From Paraburkholderia sp. (lineage in GTDB: Bacteria; Pseudomonadota; Gammaproteobacteria; Burkholderiales; Burkholderiaceae), in the NCBI RefSeq assembly GCF_028283785.1, contig NZ_JAPWKB010000018.1, positions 310,001-374,000 of the forward strand: DNA of 64,000 nt. The letters run 5' to 3'. The position numbers and the translations under genes are program-made. The notes beneath the pieces were generated by a model. The model did no database searches, was not told where the DNA came from, and saw nothing but the letters and a program-made list of their open reading frames with translations. Numbering within the stretch: the stretch's first letter is position 1; each line of letters opens with the position of its first letter. This document shows positions 16,901-27,416 of this stretch, in pieces.

Positions 16901-18214
16901 TTACTCCGGCAACAACGCCGTCAGCACATCCACCGTCCGTCCGGTCGCGCCGCGATGGCGCGCGGCGAACGCCGATGCCGCGCCGCTCATGGCCGTCCGG
17001 CGCGCCTTGTCGGCGAACAACTCGCGCAACGCGCGACCCAGATCCGCCGGATCCTGCACCTGAACCGCGGCGCCCGCCGCCACCGCATCCGCCGTGGCCT
17101 GCGTGAAGTTGAACACGTGCGGCCCGATCAACACCGGCACACCGACCGCGCACGCTTCGATCAGATTCTGTCCGCCCAGCGGCAACAGGCTGCCGCCGAT
17201 AAACGCGAGGTCGGACGCCGCGTAATACGCGCCCATCTCACCCATCGAATCGCCGAGCAGCACGTTCACATCGGTCGACAACGCGGGCACGGCGGCCTGC
17301 CCCGACGACAACGCCACCGACGCAGCCGGCGCCCACGCCGAGCGTCGTTCCAGCCGCAAGTTCGCTTTGTCCACCAGCGCCGCGACTTCGTTGAAGCGCT
17401 GCGGATGACGCGGCACCAGAATCAGCAATGCGTCCGGCACGGCGTCGCGCAACGCGGCGAACGCCTGCAGCACCAGTTCTTCTTCGTTCTCGCGCGTGCT
17501 GGCCGCAACCCACACCGGCCGCGCGCCGATCGCCGCTCGCCACGCATGACCGCGCGCCGCCAGCGCAGGCGGTGTGCTCATATCGAACTTCAGATTGCCG
17601 AGCACCGCGACATTGCGCGCGCCCAGCGCGGTCAGGCGCTCCGCATCCGACGGACTTTGCGCGAGCACCCGCGAGAAACCGCCGAACACTTCGCGCGTCG
17701 CAGTGCCGAACTTCGCCGCGCGCTTGAACGAACGCGCGGACATCCGCGCATTGGTCAGCACCAGCGGCACCTCGCCGCGACGGCATTCGTCGATCAGCGT
17801 CGGCCAGACTTCGGTTTCCATCACGAGTCCGAGCGACGGACGCCACGCGCGCAGGAAACGCCGCACCGCATGCGGCATGTCGTACGGCAGATAGCTGCGC
17901 AAAACCCGGTCGCCGAAAATCTGCTCGCCGGTCGCGCGACCGCTCGGCGTCATGTGCGTCAACAGAATGCGCGCGTCGGGACGCGCGTGAAGCAGCGCGT
18001 CGATCAGCGGTTGCGCGGCGCGCGTCTCGCCGACCGACACCGCATGCACCCAGATCAGCGGACCCTGATCTTCCGGCAGGCGGCCGCGCGTATAACCGAA
18101 GCGCTCGCCGATATGCTCGCGGTACCCGCGCTCCTTGCGCGAGCGGATCAGCAGCCGCACCACCGCCACCGGCGCGATCAACCACCAGAGCGCTTTGTAG
18201 ATAGCCCTCAGCAT
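16901..18214 (-). CDS. waaA: 3-deoxy-D-manno-octulosonic acid (Kdo) transferase
   Basis: A 437-residue GT30 enzyme that adds Kdo from CMP-Kdo to lipid IVA at the inner membrane. An N-terminal membrane anchor (residues 5-25) is followed by the catalytic region REHIGERFGY and the acceptor-binding PLIWVHAVSVGETRAAQPLI; the CMP-Kdo site includes AASTRENEE and the C-terminal GGQNLIEACAVGVPV. The start MLRAIYKALWW at 18214 fits the family better than an earlier in-frame ATG at 18235. It lies 49 bp downstream of the Kdo hydroxylase gene, whose product acts on the same sugar. Confidence 0.96.
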   Translation of the reverse strand: MLRAIYKALWWLIAPVAVVRLLIRSRKERGYREHIGERFGYTRGRLPEDQGPLIWVHAVSVGETRAAQPLIDALLHARPDARILLTHMTPSGRATGEQIFGDRVLRSYLPYDMPHAVRRFLRAWRPSLGLVMETEVWPTLIDECRRGEVPLVLTNARMSARSFKRAAKFGTATREVFGGFSRVLAQSPSDAERLTALGARNVAVLGNLKFDMSTPPALAARGHAWRAAIGARPVWVAASTRENEEELVLQAFAALRDAVPDALLILVPRHPQRFNEVAALVDKANLRLERRSAWAPAASVALSSGQAAVPALSTDVNVLLGDSMGEMGAYYAASDLAFIGGSLLPLGGQNLIEACAVGVPVLIGPHVFNFTQATADAVAAGAAVQVQDPADLGRALRELFADKARRTAMSGAASAFAARHRGATGRTVDVLTALLPE

Positions 18215-18263
18215 CGGCAGACCCCGGCCGCGCACACCGTCGACGAAACCAGCAGGACGCCGC

Positions 18264-19148
18264 TCAAACCAGGGCCTTGCCCTTCAGGCGCTCGAGAATA
18301 CCGAGCGGCGCGCATTTGGGTTGCGCCATCGCCTTGACCGGCAGAAAGAAGGTCTGCTCCATCATGAACTGGCCGGACATCACCGCGTGCGAAGTCTGGT
18401 CGGAGTAGCAGATCCACACGCAGCCCGGCGGAAACGGCATGGTCTCCTGCGGACTCGCCTTCTGGTAGTCCAGATCGGCCTTCATGCCGTCGTGCAGATG
18501 CAGCATCAGATGATCGTATTCGCTGCGCGGCGTCTTGGTGATGTGCAGCAGATTCTGCAGCCACGCGGAACCCGGCATCTGCGGCTTGATGGTGGGCAGA
18601 AAGCGCTTCGCCATGTCCTCGAACGGTTCGCCGACGCGCCACACGCGCGGCACGCCGTTCGGGTTCACGTTGGTGAACACGCGCAGGATGCGTTCGCCGT
18701 AATTGGGCCGCGACGGAAACGCATCGACGTGCAGACGGCTATCGTCCTTGCGCCACGAGGTTTCACGGGTTTCGACCTGATGCAGACGCAGGCTCGTCGG
18801 CGCGACGCGCAGCGTGCCGTCGTATTCCGGGAACAGCGCATCGACCAGCGTGCGCGCATTCGCCTGATACCGCGCGATCAGCGCGCGAACCGCCGACTGC
18901 GTGACCGCGTCGCCGAGCACGCCGTGCAGCGCGCCGCCGTTCGGTTCGAGACTGATGTTCTTGCGGTTCGGATCGGCCAGTGCCGGATCGAGCAGCGCCT
19001 GTTCGCCGCCTTCGATCGCGAAACGCAGGTTCGGAAAGTACAGCACCTTGCCGCGCTCGACGCCGGCCAGCAACGTCTCGCGCGGCACGGACAGGTTCTG
19101 TCCGTGCCAGTCGGCCGACGCCACTTCAATGATTTGTGTATCGCTCAT
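18264..19148 (-). CDS. kdoO: Kdo 3-hydroxylase (Fe(II)/2-oxoglutarate-type dioxygenase)
   Basis: A 294-residue protein matching the Kdo hydroxylase family, which converts the outer Kdo of lipid A-core to Ko (D-glycero-D-talo-oct-2-ulosonic acid). The iron-binding facial triad is visible as HVD in DDSRLHVDAFPSRPNYGER and the distal His in SDQTSHAVMSGQFMME. The start MSDTQ at 19148 is chosen; a 39-residue in-frame extension upstream has no family resemblance. Its position next to waaA supports the role. Ko is known from Burkholderia and Yersinia LPS. Confidence 0.9.
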   Translation of the reverse strand: MSDTQIIEVASADWHGQNLSVPRETLLAGVERGKVLYFPNLRFAIEGGEQALLDPALADPNRKNISLEPNGGALHGVLGDAVTQSAVRALIARYQANARTLVDALFPEYDGTLRVAPTSLRLHQVETRETSWRKDDSRLHVDAFPSRPNYGERILRVFTNVNPNGVPRVWRVGEPFEDMAKRFLPTIKPQMPGSAWLQNLLHITKTPRSEYDHLMLHLHDGMKADLDYQKASPQETMPFPPGCVWICYSDQTSHAVMSGQFMMEQTFFLPVKAMAQPKCAPLGILERLKGKALV

Positions 19149-19296
19149 GATCGCCCTTGAGGCTGGGTTGCTGCGGTCTTGCCGCGGTTCTGCCGCGATA
19201 GGGTCGCCGGGCGGCCGCAATAAAGCCGGTGACGCAAAGGGCGCAACGCCGTTGCGCCGCTTCACACGCAGCGCGTGGCGAGCTTGGGAACAAGCG

Positions 19297-20292
19297 TCAC
19301 AGCAAGCCGAAACCCGCCAGTGCGGACTTCACTTGCGAGAGCGTGGGCGGTTGCCCGGCCGTGCCGAGATTGATCACGTTCGGCGACCAGTAACCGCCCG
19401 TGCGCCACGCGGTCGCAAAATTGTACAACTCGATGGTGGGACGCTTCAGCGCAGCGGCGATATGGACTAGACCTGTATCAACGCCGACCGTCGCCGCCGC
19501 ACCGTCGATCAGCCCGACCACCGCCGGCAACGACAGTTTGGGCGGCACGATGGCGGCCGCTCCGAATTCCTTCGCGAGACGCTCGCTGGTGGCGCGTTCC
19601 GCGTCACTACCCCACGGCAGCACGATCGACGCGCCGCGACGCACCAGTGCCTGACCGAGTTCGATCCACGCGGTATCCGGCCATTGTTTGTCGGCGCGCG
19701 AGGTGGCGTGAACGAACACCACGTAAGGCACCGGAAGATTCAGCGCGGCTTGCGACAGCGCCAGCGACGCGCGGCCGGTGTCCAGCCCGAAATCGATGTC
19801 GTCCGACGGTTCGGGGCGCGGATCGCCGAGCGCCGCCGCCACCAGCTGCCGGGTGCGCTCGACCACGTGCGTGCGCGGCTCGATCGGCACGCGACGGTCG
19901 TAGAAGAAACGCACCGGCCATTCGAAGCCCGCGCCGTCGGTGCGATTGGCGAGGCCGACGACCGGCCCGCGCGCCATGCTCGACACCCACGCGGTCTTGA
20001 TCAAACCCTGGCAATCGATCACGAGATCGTAGTTTTCGGCGGCCAGCGCGCGACGAAACGCACCGATCTCGCGCCAGTTGTCGACCGACAGCAGACGCTT
20101 TTTCCAGCGTCGCAGCGACACGGGAATCGCACGGCGCACGCCGCCGACGAGGTCGACGAGACCCATGAAGCTCTCTTCGACCAGCCAGTCGATCTGCGCG
20201 TCGGGATGGCGACGACGAATGTCGGCGATGGCCGGCATGTTGTGTACGACATCGCCCAGCGACGACACGCGAACGATCAGTATCTTTTGCAC
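19297..20292 (-). CDS. waaC: ADP-heptose:LPS heptosyltransferase I
   Basis: A 331-residue GT9 enzyme that adds the first L-glycero-D-manno-heptose to Kdo. It opens MQKILIVRVSSLGDVVHNMP and contains the GT9 C-terminal signature VGVDTGLVHIAAALKRPT; the WPDTAWIELG segment binds ADP-heptose. The start is GTG at 20292 (MQKILIV) by family fit; a TTG two codons earlier is possible and neither has a clear Shine-Dalgarno. A TAAAAT -10 candidate lies about 55 bp upstream on the minus strand. Confidence 0.93.
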   Translation of the reverse strand: MQKILIVRVSSLGDVVHNMPAIADIRRRHPDAQIDWLVEESFMGLVDLVGGVRRAIPVSLRRWKKRLLSVDNWREIGAFRRALAAENYDLVIDCQGLIKTAWVSSMARGPVVGLANRTDGAGFEWPVRFFYDRRVPIEPRTHVVERTRQLVAAALGDPRPEPSDDIDFGLDTGRASLALSQAALNLPVPYVVFVHATSRADKQWPDTAWIELGQALVRRGASIVLPWGSDAERATSERLAKEFGAAAIVPPKLSLPAVVGLIDGAAATVGVDTGLVHIAAALKRPTIELYNFATAWRTGGYWSPNVINLGTAGQPPTLSQVKSALAGFGLL

Positions 20293-20342
20293 GCTCAAGG
20301 GGGAATGCCGGTAACCCGGCCCGAAGACTCATTGGTGGAGCG

Positions 20343-20356
20343 CAATTTTAGCTTGC
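20343..20356 (-). promoter_or_regulatory. Candidate -10 region for waaC
   Basis: Read on the minus strand this is AAGCTAAAATTGCG, with the -10-like TAAAAT at 20350-20345. The identical 14-mer occurs on the plus strand at 38500-38513 in another promoter region. No good -35 was found. Confidence 0.35.
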
Positions 20357-20384
20357 CGCCCGGATATTCAGGCGAACGCGCAAG

Positions 20385-20420
20385 AAAAAACGCGGCGCGG
20401 TCAAAAAGTCCGCGCCGCGT
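20385..20420 (-). terminator. Rho-independent terminator of phosphomannomutase gene
   Basis: Read on the minus strand, ACGCGGCGCGG and CCGCGCCGCGT form a perfect 11-bp stem with a 9-nt loop followed by TTTTTT, 19 bp after the manB stop. It separates manB from waaC. Confidence 0.9.
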
Positions 20421-20438
20421 CCTGTCTTCAGCCCGCCG

Positions 20439-21833
20439 TCAGAACGGCAGTTTTGCGTCCGGCTTTTCCGCGAGGATCACGCGGCGGAAATCTTCCTGGA
20501 TGCGTGAGAGTGCTGCGTCGTTGTCCGCTTCGAAGCGCATCACGACGACCGGCGTGGTGTTCGACGAACGGGCGAGACCGAAGCCATCCGGATACTCGAC
20601 CCGCAGACCGTCGATCTTCACGACGTCGTCCGCGCCGGTGAACTGCGCGTTCTGCTGCATGCGTGCGATCAGTTCGAAGTTCTCGCCTTCTTCGAGCTTC
20701 AGTTGCAGTTCGGGCGTGGAATGCGAGTTGGGCAGACCGTTGAGCAGCTTGCTCGGGTCTTGCACGCGCGACAGGATTTCGAGCAGACGCGCGCCCGTGT
20801 ACAGGCCGTCGTCGAAACCGTACCAGCGGTCCTTGAAGAACACGTGGCCGCTCATTTCGCCTGCCAGCGGCGCGCCGGTTTCACGCAGCTTCGCCTTCAC
20901 GAGCGAGTGGCCGGTTTTCCACATCAGCGGCTCGCCGCCCTTTTCCTTGACCCACTTCGCGAGGTTGCGCGTGCACTTCACGTCGTAAATGATCTGCGCG
21001 CCCTTGTTGCGCGACAAGACTTCTTCAGCGAACAGCATCAGCTGACGGTCCGGATAGATGATCTGGCCGTCTTTCGTGACGACGCCCAGACGGTCGCCGT
21101 CGCCGTCGAACGCGAAGCCGATTTCGGCGTCGGTTTCCTTCAGCGCCTTGATCACGTCCTGAAGGTTTTCCGGATGCGCCGGGTCAGGATGGTGATTCGG
21201 GAAATTGCCGTCGATCTCGGTGAACAGTTCGACCAGTTCGCAGCCGAGCGCCTTGAAGAGTTTCGGTGCGAGACCGCCCGCAACGCCGTTGCCGGTATCG
21301 ACGACGATCTTCAGCGGACGCGCGAGCTTGATGTCGCTGGTGATGCGTTCGAGGTACGCGTCGGCGATGTCGTACTCGGTGAACGAGCCGCTGCCTTCGG
21401 TGTAGTTTTCATCGACGATGCGTTGATGCAGCGCGAGGATCTGGTCGCCGTAGATCGCGGCGCCGCGCAACACCATCTTGAAGCCGTTGTAGTCGGGCGG
21501 GTTATGGCTGCCCGTCACGACGATGCACGAATCGACGCGACGCTCGCCGCCTGCGAGCTTCAGCGGCACGCTGGCCGCGAAGTAGCCGACCGGCGTCGGC
21601 ACCATGCCGACATCCACCACGTCGACGCCTGCCGCGCGCAAGCCGTCGGACAATGCGGCGATCAGTTCGGGGCCCGACAGACGGCCGTCACGCGCGACCA
21701 CGACGGCATCGCCGCCTTGCGCACGCACTTCGCTGCCGAACGCGCGGCCGATCGAACGTGCGGCGTCGGCGTCGAGCGTCTTGCCGATCACGCCGCGAAT
21801 GTCATATGCCTTGAAAATCGATTTGGAGATCAT
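20439..21833 (-). CDS. manB: Phosphomannomutase/phosphoglucomutase
   Basis: A 464-residue alpha-D-phosphohexomutase interconverting hexose 6-phosphate and 1-phosphate, supplying mannose-1-P to ManC for GDP-mannose. The phosphoserine loop is CIVVTGSHNPPDYNGFKM, the Mg-binding loop is FAFDGDGDRLGVV and the sugar loop is GEMSGHVFFKD; all four domains are present. The start MISKSIFKAYDIRG at 21833 is the family start. It has its own terminator, and its promoter must lie in the divergent spacer with the flippase gene. AlgC-type dual specificity (Man/Glc) is common and cannot be excluded. Confidence 0.92.
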   Translation of the reverse strand: MISKSIFKAYDIRGVIGKTLDADAARSIGRAFGSEVRAQGGDAVVVARDGRLSGPELIAALSDGLRAAGVDVVDVGMVPTPVGYFAASVPLKLAGGERRVDSCIVVTGSHNPPDYNGFKMVLRGAAIYGDQILALHQRIVDENYTEGSGSFTEYDIADAYLERITSDIKLARPLKIVVDTGNGVAGGLAPKLFKALGCELVELFTEIDGNFPNHHPDPAHPENLQDVIKALKETDAEIGFAFDGDGDRLGVVTKDGQIIYPDRQLMLFAEEVLSRNKGAQIIYDVKCTRNLAKWVKEKGGEPLMWKTGHSLVKAKLRETGAPLAGEMSGHVFFKDRWYGFDDGLYTGARLLEILSRVQDPSKLLNGLPNSHSTPELQLKLEEGENFELIARMQQNAQFTGADDVVKIDGLRVEYPDGFGLARSSNTTPVVVMRFEADNDAALSRIQEDFRRVILAEKPDAKLPF

Positions 21834-22151
21834 GATGGGCTCACTTGCGTGCAATGGAAATGATTGACCTGAGCACCCGACGCGAGACGGTGATTCTCAC
21901 GCGGCGCCTTGCCGGAAGCGATCCGGTTCCAACTTATAATTGCGCTTTTTCAGCTACGCCGTACTGGCGCCTATTCTAATGCTTAGACGCCCACTATCCA
22001 CAAAGTTGCCGCGGCGCGCCAGCCTCGCCACGACAGCCGTGTTACAGATGGGCCCGCTGCCGCACGGCATGCCGTTCGCTGCGTCGAACCGCATGCCGGA
22101 CAGCACGCTACACCGGCCGCGCCGCAACTTCTGTGCGCAAGCAGGCACCGG
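21834..22151. promoter_or_regulatory. Divergent intergenic region manB / flippase
   Basis: This 318-bp spacer between divergently transcribed genes has no convincing gene. A TATAAT hexamer at 21935-21940 on the plus strand could serve the flippase operon, but its best upstream partner (TTGCCG) is 20 bp away. The 200 bp after it form a long leader with no clear hairpin or T-run. Confidence 0.3.
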
Positions 22152-23414
22152 ATGCTGACCTTCAGGCGCTTCGCCAACCCCGACGTCACCCGCGCCTTCG
22201 CCAACCTCGTCTGGCTCGGCATGGAGCGTCTGACGCAGATCGCGGTAGCGATTGCGATCAGCGGGATGCTCGCCCGATACTTCGGTCCCGACACGTTCGG
22301 TAAATGGCAATACGCCAACACGCTGCTGCTCGTGCTGTCGCCGATCACGTGGGTGTGCGGCGCGGAAATCCTCGTGCCGACCATCGTGAACCGTCCGGCC
22401 GGTCAGCTCGGCACCGTGCTGGGCAGCGCGTTCGCGTTGCGCATCGGCGTCTCCGCCTTTGCGTTGCTGCTGACATGGGCGGGCATCGCATCGGGCCTGA
22501 CGGACCCGCTGGTCGGCGCGATGCTCGCCGGCCTCGCGATGACGATGCTGTTTCGCGAGCCGTTCGTCGGCGTAGTCAATGCATGGCTGCAAAGCATGAC
22601 GTACAGCAAGCCGCAACTCGTGACGAGCATGGCTACGGCTATCGTCAAGGCTTTGCTGGTGTTCGCGCTGGTACGTGTCGCTGCGTCGCCGTCGCGCTTC
22701 GGCTGGCTTTGGGCGCTCGAATCCGCAGCGATCGGCGCAGTGCTGTTGTTCTACTACATCCGGCGACATGGCGGCAAGCTGGGCTGGCATCTCGATCGTG
22801 GTCTATTCCGCCATTTTGCGTCTGCGGGCACGGTCTTCTGGCTCGGTCTGATCGGTATGTACCTGTTTCTGAAACTGGACCGGCTGATGCTCGAACGGGC
22901 CATTTCGTTCGCCGATCTCGGCCGCTATTCCGCTGCGCAGCAACTCAACGAAAACTGGATCACGCTTGCGCTGATGCTCGCGCAAACCATCGCGCCCGCG
23001 TTCGTCTACCGGGTTCAGGATGCGGTGCAATTGCGGCGCAACATATGGCGTCTGACAGCGCTCACCGCGCTGTTGATGATCGGCGGCGCAGCCGTGCTGG
23101 ACGTGCTTGCGGGCTTTATCATCCGGCGCGTGTTCGGTGCGGGCTACGAAGGCGCGATCGATATTTTCCGCTGGGCCGTGTGGCTGTCCGTGCCGGCCGG
23201 CATCGAGGCGATCGGGAATCTGATCGTGCTTAAATATCAGGCGAAATTCGTGTTGCTGACCAAGTGGCTGCTCGCGCTCGCGGTCGCCTTCGCGGTCAAC
23301 CTGATCGCGATTCCGAGGCTTGGTTCGTACGGTGCGCTGGTCGGCCTGGCAGCCGGTTATCTGGCCGCTACATCGGTAAATCTTTATTACATCCGTTTCA
23401 AATTGCGCCCATGA
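22152..23414 (+). CDS. Wzx-like polysaccharide flippase (MOP superfamily)
   Basis: A 420-residue polytopic inner-membrane protein with about 12 predicted membrane helices, of the oligosaccharide/polysaccharide flippase type. The N-terminal LVWLGMERLTQIAVAIAISGMLARYFGPDTFGKWQYA is typical of Wzx proteins. It would move undecaprenyl-PP-linked sugars to the periplasm. The stop overlaps the next glycosyltransferase start by four bases. No Wzy polymerase was recognised nearby, so whether it serves a Wzy-dependent pathway is open. Confidence 0.85.
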   Translation: MLTFRRFANPDVTRAFANLVWLGMERLTQIAVAIAISGMLARYFGPDTFGKWQYANTLLLVLSPITWVCGAEILVPTIVNRPAGQLGTVLGSAFALRIGVSAFALLLTWAGIASGLTDPLVGAMLAGLAMTMLFREPFVGVVNAWLQSMTYSKPQLVTSMATAIVKALLVFALVRVAASPSRFGWLWALESAAIGAVLLFYYIRRHGGKLGWHLDRGLFRHFASAGTVFWLGLIGMYLFLKLDRLMLERAISFADLGRYSAAQQLNENWITLALMLAQTIAPAFVYRVQDAVQLRRNIWRLTALTALLMIGGAAVLDVLAGFIIRRVFGAGYEGAIDIFRWAVWLSVPAGIEAIGNLIVLKYQAKFVLLTKWLLALAVAFAVNLIAIPRLGSYGALVGLAAGYLAATSVNLYYIRFKLRP

Positions 23415-24250
23415 CGTTTCCCTCTTCCACTGCGCAATCAGAAGGCACGACGCTCGACGATGTCGTCGTGTTGATGCCCGCGTTCAACGCGCAGACCGAC
23501 GTCGATCGCACGCTGGCATCGTTCGACGAAAGCGCGCCGGTTCACGTGCTGATCGTCGATGACGGCAGCGCCGTGCCGATCGTCGCGCCCACGTTGCCGG
23601 GCATGACGATCGACGTATTGCGGATGACGCAGAACGTCGGCATCGAACGCGCGCTGCAACACGGGATCGACGCGCTGGCCGCGCGCGGCGTGCGTTACGC
23701 GGCGCGCATCGACGCGGGCGATCTGAGCGTGCCGCATCGGCTCGCGCGACAGCGCGCGTATCTGGACGCGCATCCCGAGGTGGCCGGGCTCGGCATGTGG
23801 ACGCAGGTCATCGCGCGCGACGGCACACCGCTGTTTATGCTGCAACCGCCCGCCGATCCGCGCGAGATTCGCCGGCAACGTTTTTTTCGTAGCTGCCTCG
23901 CGCATCCGTCGATGATGCTGCGCGTCGATGCGGTCCGCGAGGTGGGCAACTACCGCGCGCAATACCGTTCCGCCGAAGATCTCGACCTGTTCGTGCGGCT
24001 GATGGCGCGCTACGAGTGCGCCAATCTGCCGGTGCTGGGGCTCTATTACGAACTGAACGAAGGCGGCATCAGCGCGACGAAACGGCGCCGCCAGGTCGCC
24101 TCGACATTGCGGCTGCAATTACGTCACTTCACCCCCCTGAACCCTTATGACTGGCTGGGTCTCGCGAAGAACCTGCTGCACTTCGTGACGCCGTACAGCA
24201 CGCTGCAACGGGTGAAGCGCACGCTGTTCGCCGCGCGCGGTAAACAATAA
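23411..24250 (+). CDS. Family 2 glycosyltransferase
   Basis: A 279-residue cytoplasmic GT-A enzyme. The nucleotide-sugar motifs are HVLIVDDGSAVPI and RIDAGDLSVPHRLARQ, the latter in the place of the usual D-A-D; later EDLDLFVRLM supplies the catalytic-base region. The start ATG at 23411 overlaps the flippase stop (ATGA). Donor and acceptor cannot be told from sequence. It probably builds the glycan handled by the upstream flippase. Confidence 0.85.
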   Translation: MTFPSSTAQSEGTTLDDVVVLMPAFNAQTDVDRTLASFDESAPVHVLIVDDGSAVPIVAPTLPGMTIDVLRMTQNVGIERALQHGIDALAARGVRYAARIDAGDLSVPHRLARQRAYLDAHPEVAGLGMWTQVIARDGTPLFMLQPPADPREIRRQRFFRSCLAHPSMMLRVDAVREVGNYRAQYRSAEDLDLFVRLMARYECANLPVLGLYYELNEGGISATKRRRQVASTLRLQLRHFTPLNPYDWLGLAKNLLHFVTPYSTLQRVKRTLFAARGKQ

Positions 24251-24326
24251 AACACGAATATCGCCGCATTTTTTGCGCTTTATCTTCGATTTAACTTCGC
24301 TTATTTTTTCTGACGACGCCCTCCGC

Positions 24327-25505
24327 ATGAAGCCTCGCGATCTGTCCCATCCTGCGCCCGGCCGCGCGCTGCGCATCACGCTGGTGTGCAACACGGCGTT
24401 TGCGATCCATACGTACCGGCCGGGCCTGATTCGCCGGCTGGTTGCCGGCGGCGTCGACGTGACGGTGCTTGCGCCGCGCGATCGCACCTTCGACCTGATC
24501 GCGGCGATGGGTTGCCGCTGCATCGAGTTGCCGGTGGCGTCCAAGGGTACCAGTCCGCGAGACGATCTGCGGACCTTGTGGGCGCTGTACCGGGCCTACC
24601 GCACGGTGCGGCCGGACGTCGTATTTCACTATACGATCAAGCCGAATATTTACGGTTCGATCGCGGCGAAACTGGCGGGCGTCGCATCGGTGGCGGTGAC
24701 TACCGGGCTGGGCTATGTGTTTATCCAGCAGAGCCGCGCGGCGCAGGTGGCGAAGAAGCTGTACCGTTTCGCGTTCCGGTTTCCGCGCGAAGTATGGTTC
24801 CTGAACCGTGACGATCTGGCCGCGTTCACCGATCAGAAGCTGCTGGTGCATCCGGATCGCGCGCGTCTGCTGCACGGCGAAGGCGTCGATCTCGATCACT
24901 TCGCGTACACGCCGCCGGCCGACGCGGACGCTTCCGGAGCGACGCAGCCGTTCACGTTCGTGCTGATCGGCCGGCTGCTGTGGGACAAAGGCGTCGGCGA
25001 ATACGTCGAAGCCGCGCGCGGTTTGCGCGCGCGTTATCCGCAGGCACGCTTCGCGCTGCTCGGCCCGGTCGGCGTCGACAATCCGAGCGCGATCACGCGC
25101 GACGAAGTCGCCGCATGGGAACGCGAAGGTGTGATCGAGTATCTCGGCGAAGCGCACGACGTGCGGCCGGTGATTGCGGCCGCCGGATGCGTGGTGTTGC
25201 CGTCGTATCGCGAAGGCGTGCCGCGCACGCTGATGGAGGCGTCGGCGATGGGACGGCCGGTGATCGCGACCGATGTGCCGGGCTGCCGCGAAACGGTCGA
25301 CGACGGCGTCAACGGCTTGCTGTGCACCGTGCGCGACGCGGCCAGCCTGCGCGACGCGATGGCGCGGATGCTCGACATGACCGACAGTGCGCGCCGCGCG
25401 ATGGGCGAGCGCGGGCGACTCAAGGTGACCGTGGAATTCGACGAACGCGGGGTCGTCGAGCGGTACATCGAAACCATTAAGACATTGACGGGCGTATCAC
25501 TTTAA
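24327..25505 (+). CDS. Family 4 glycosyltransferase
   Basis: A 392-residue GT-B enzyme of the PglA/WcfI-like group. The N-terminal half has ITLVCNTAFAIHTYRPGLIRRL and FHYTIKPNIYGSIAAKLAG, and the C-terminal donor domain has FVLIGRLLWDKGVGEYVEAA and the E-x7-E motif in REGVPRTLMEASAMGRPVIATD. ATG 24327 is used. The family typically transfers GalNAc, GlcNAc or related sugars onto a lipid-linked acceptor. It lies 11 bp before galE. Confidence 0.87.
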   Translation: MKPRDLSHPAPGRALRITLVCNTAFAIHTYRPGLIRRLVAGGVDVTVLAPRDRTFDLIAAMGCRCIELPVASKGTSPRDDLRTLWALYRAYRTVRPDVVFHYTIKPNIYGSIAAKLAGVASVAVTTGLGYVFIQQSRAAQVAKKLYRFAFRFPREVWFLNRDDLAAFTDQKLLVHPDRARLLHGEGVDLDHFAYTPPADADASGATQPFTFVLIGRLLWDKGVGEYVEAARGLRARYPQARFALLGPVGVDNPSAITRDEVAAWEREGVIEYLGEAHDVRPVIAAAGCVVLPSYREGVPRTLMEASAMGRPVIATDVPGCRETVDDGVNGLLCTVRDAASLRDAMARMLDMTDSARRAMGERGRLKVTVEFDERGVVERYIETIKTLTGVSL

Positions 25506-25516
25506 CGGAGCCAAGC

Positions 25517-26539
<1,023 letters not shown>

Positions 26540-26702
26540 AGGGTTGGTTTTTGGGGTTGGGTTGGGTGCTCCTGGCTCGTCGTGCGCGTCCTGTTTTCAC
26601 GTCGGTTTGCCTGGATTGGGTTGGTTGCTCATCGCTCATCGCTCATCGTGCGCGTCCCGGTTTCACGTCGGTTTGCCTGGATCGTCCCTGTGCGGGACCG
26701 CA

Positions 26703-26736
26703 CCTACTTTTCTTTGCTCGCGCAAAGAAAAGTAGG
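26703..26736. repeat. Long hairpin of arm B, copy 2
   Basis: CCTACTTTTCTTTGC pairs with GCAAAGAAAAGTAGG around TCGC, as in copy 1. Confidence 0.9.
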
Positions 26737-27010
26737 CAAAAGAAAGCGCGTTTACACCGACACTTCGTAGCGAGTGGCGTCTACTGACTTTCGGGTAGTG
26801 GACCGCGCACGATTTGAGTTGCCGCACCGCTTTACTTGGTGACAAGGCAGTCATTCGTTCCGGCTGTTCGCTTCGCGACAGCCGACGGGCACAGCCCCGT
26901 CTTTATCTCTCACCGCTCTTCGCGCGCTTCACTTCGTCCGTCACAACACCCAGTTTCCTGGCATGCGCCGGTCGGTCACGCGCGCAAAATTCCAGGCCGC
27001 GCTGAACGTC

Positions 27011-27232
27011 GAAACCGTCGAGAAGTCGGGTGAATGCCGTGGCGCAAACCGGCCATTGAGTCGGACGGTGGAACGATCATGAAAGCGGGCGAATGGCGTG
27101 GCGCAAACCGGGCTGTGAGCCGACGCCGGAACGGTCCTAACGATGGGCGGATGCCGTGCGCAAACTGCGCTTTGGGCCGGACGCCAGAACCGTCGAAACG
27201 GCGAGCAAATGACGTGGCGAAAATGGGTTTTT
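27011..27232. repeat. 58-bp degenerate tandem repeat
   Basis: Units start at 27011, 27071, 27129 and 27187, so the spacing is 60, 58 and 58. Each begins with a GAAC-like GAACSRTC motif followed by a segment such as GCGAATGGCGTGGCGCAAAC. The fourth unit is cut where arm A begins. The copies diverge at about one base in four, so the array is old. Confidence 0.8.
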
Positions 27233-27382
27233 GAAGCAGGCTACCGCCGCGCAGCGGGCGGGATGTGCGGGCGCGGACCACCAGGAAAAACGGACCGCCA
27301 ACTCAAAACGTGCGCGGTCCACTACCCGAAAATTACTAGACGCCACTCGCTACGAAGCGCGAGGTAAACGCGCTTTCTTTTG

Positions 27383-27416
27383 CCTACTTTTCTTTGCGCG
27401 AGCAAAGAAAAGTAGG
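27383..27416. repeat. Long hairpin of arm A, copy 2
   Basis: Same 15-bp stem as the other three copies, with loop GCGA. Confidence 0.9.

Noticed and set aside
27011..27232. CRISPR array
   Set aside because: Unit period is 58 bp with divergence throughout the unit, no short conserved repeat alternating with unique spacers, and no cas gene.
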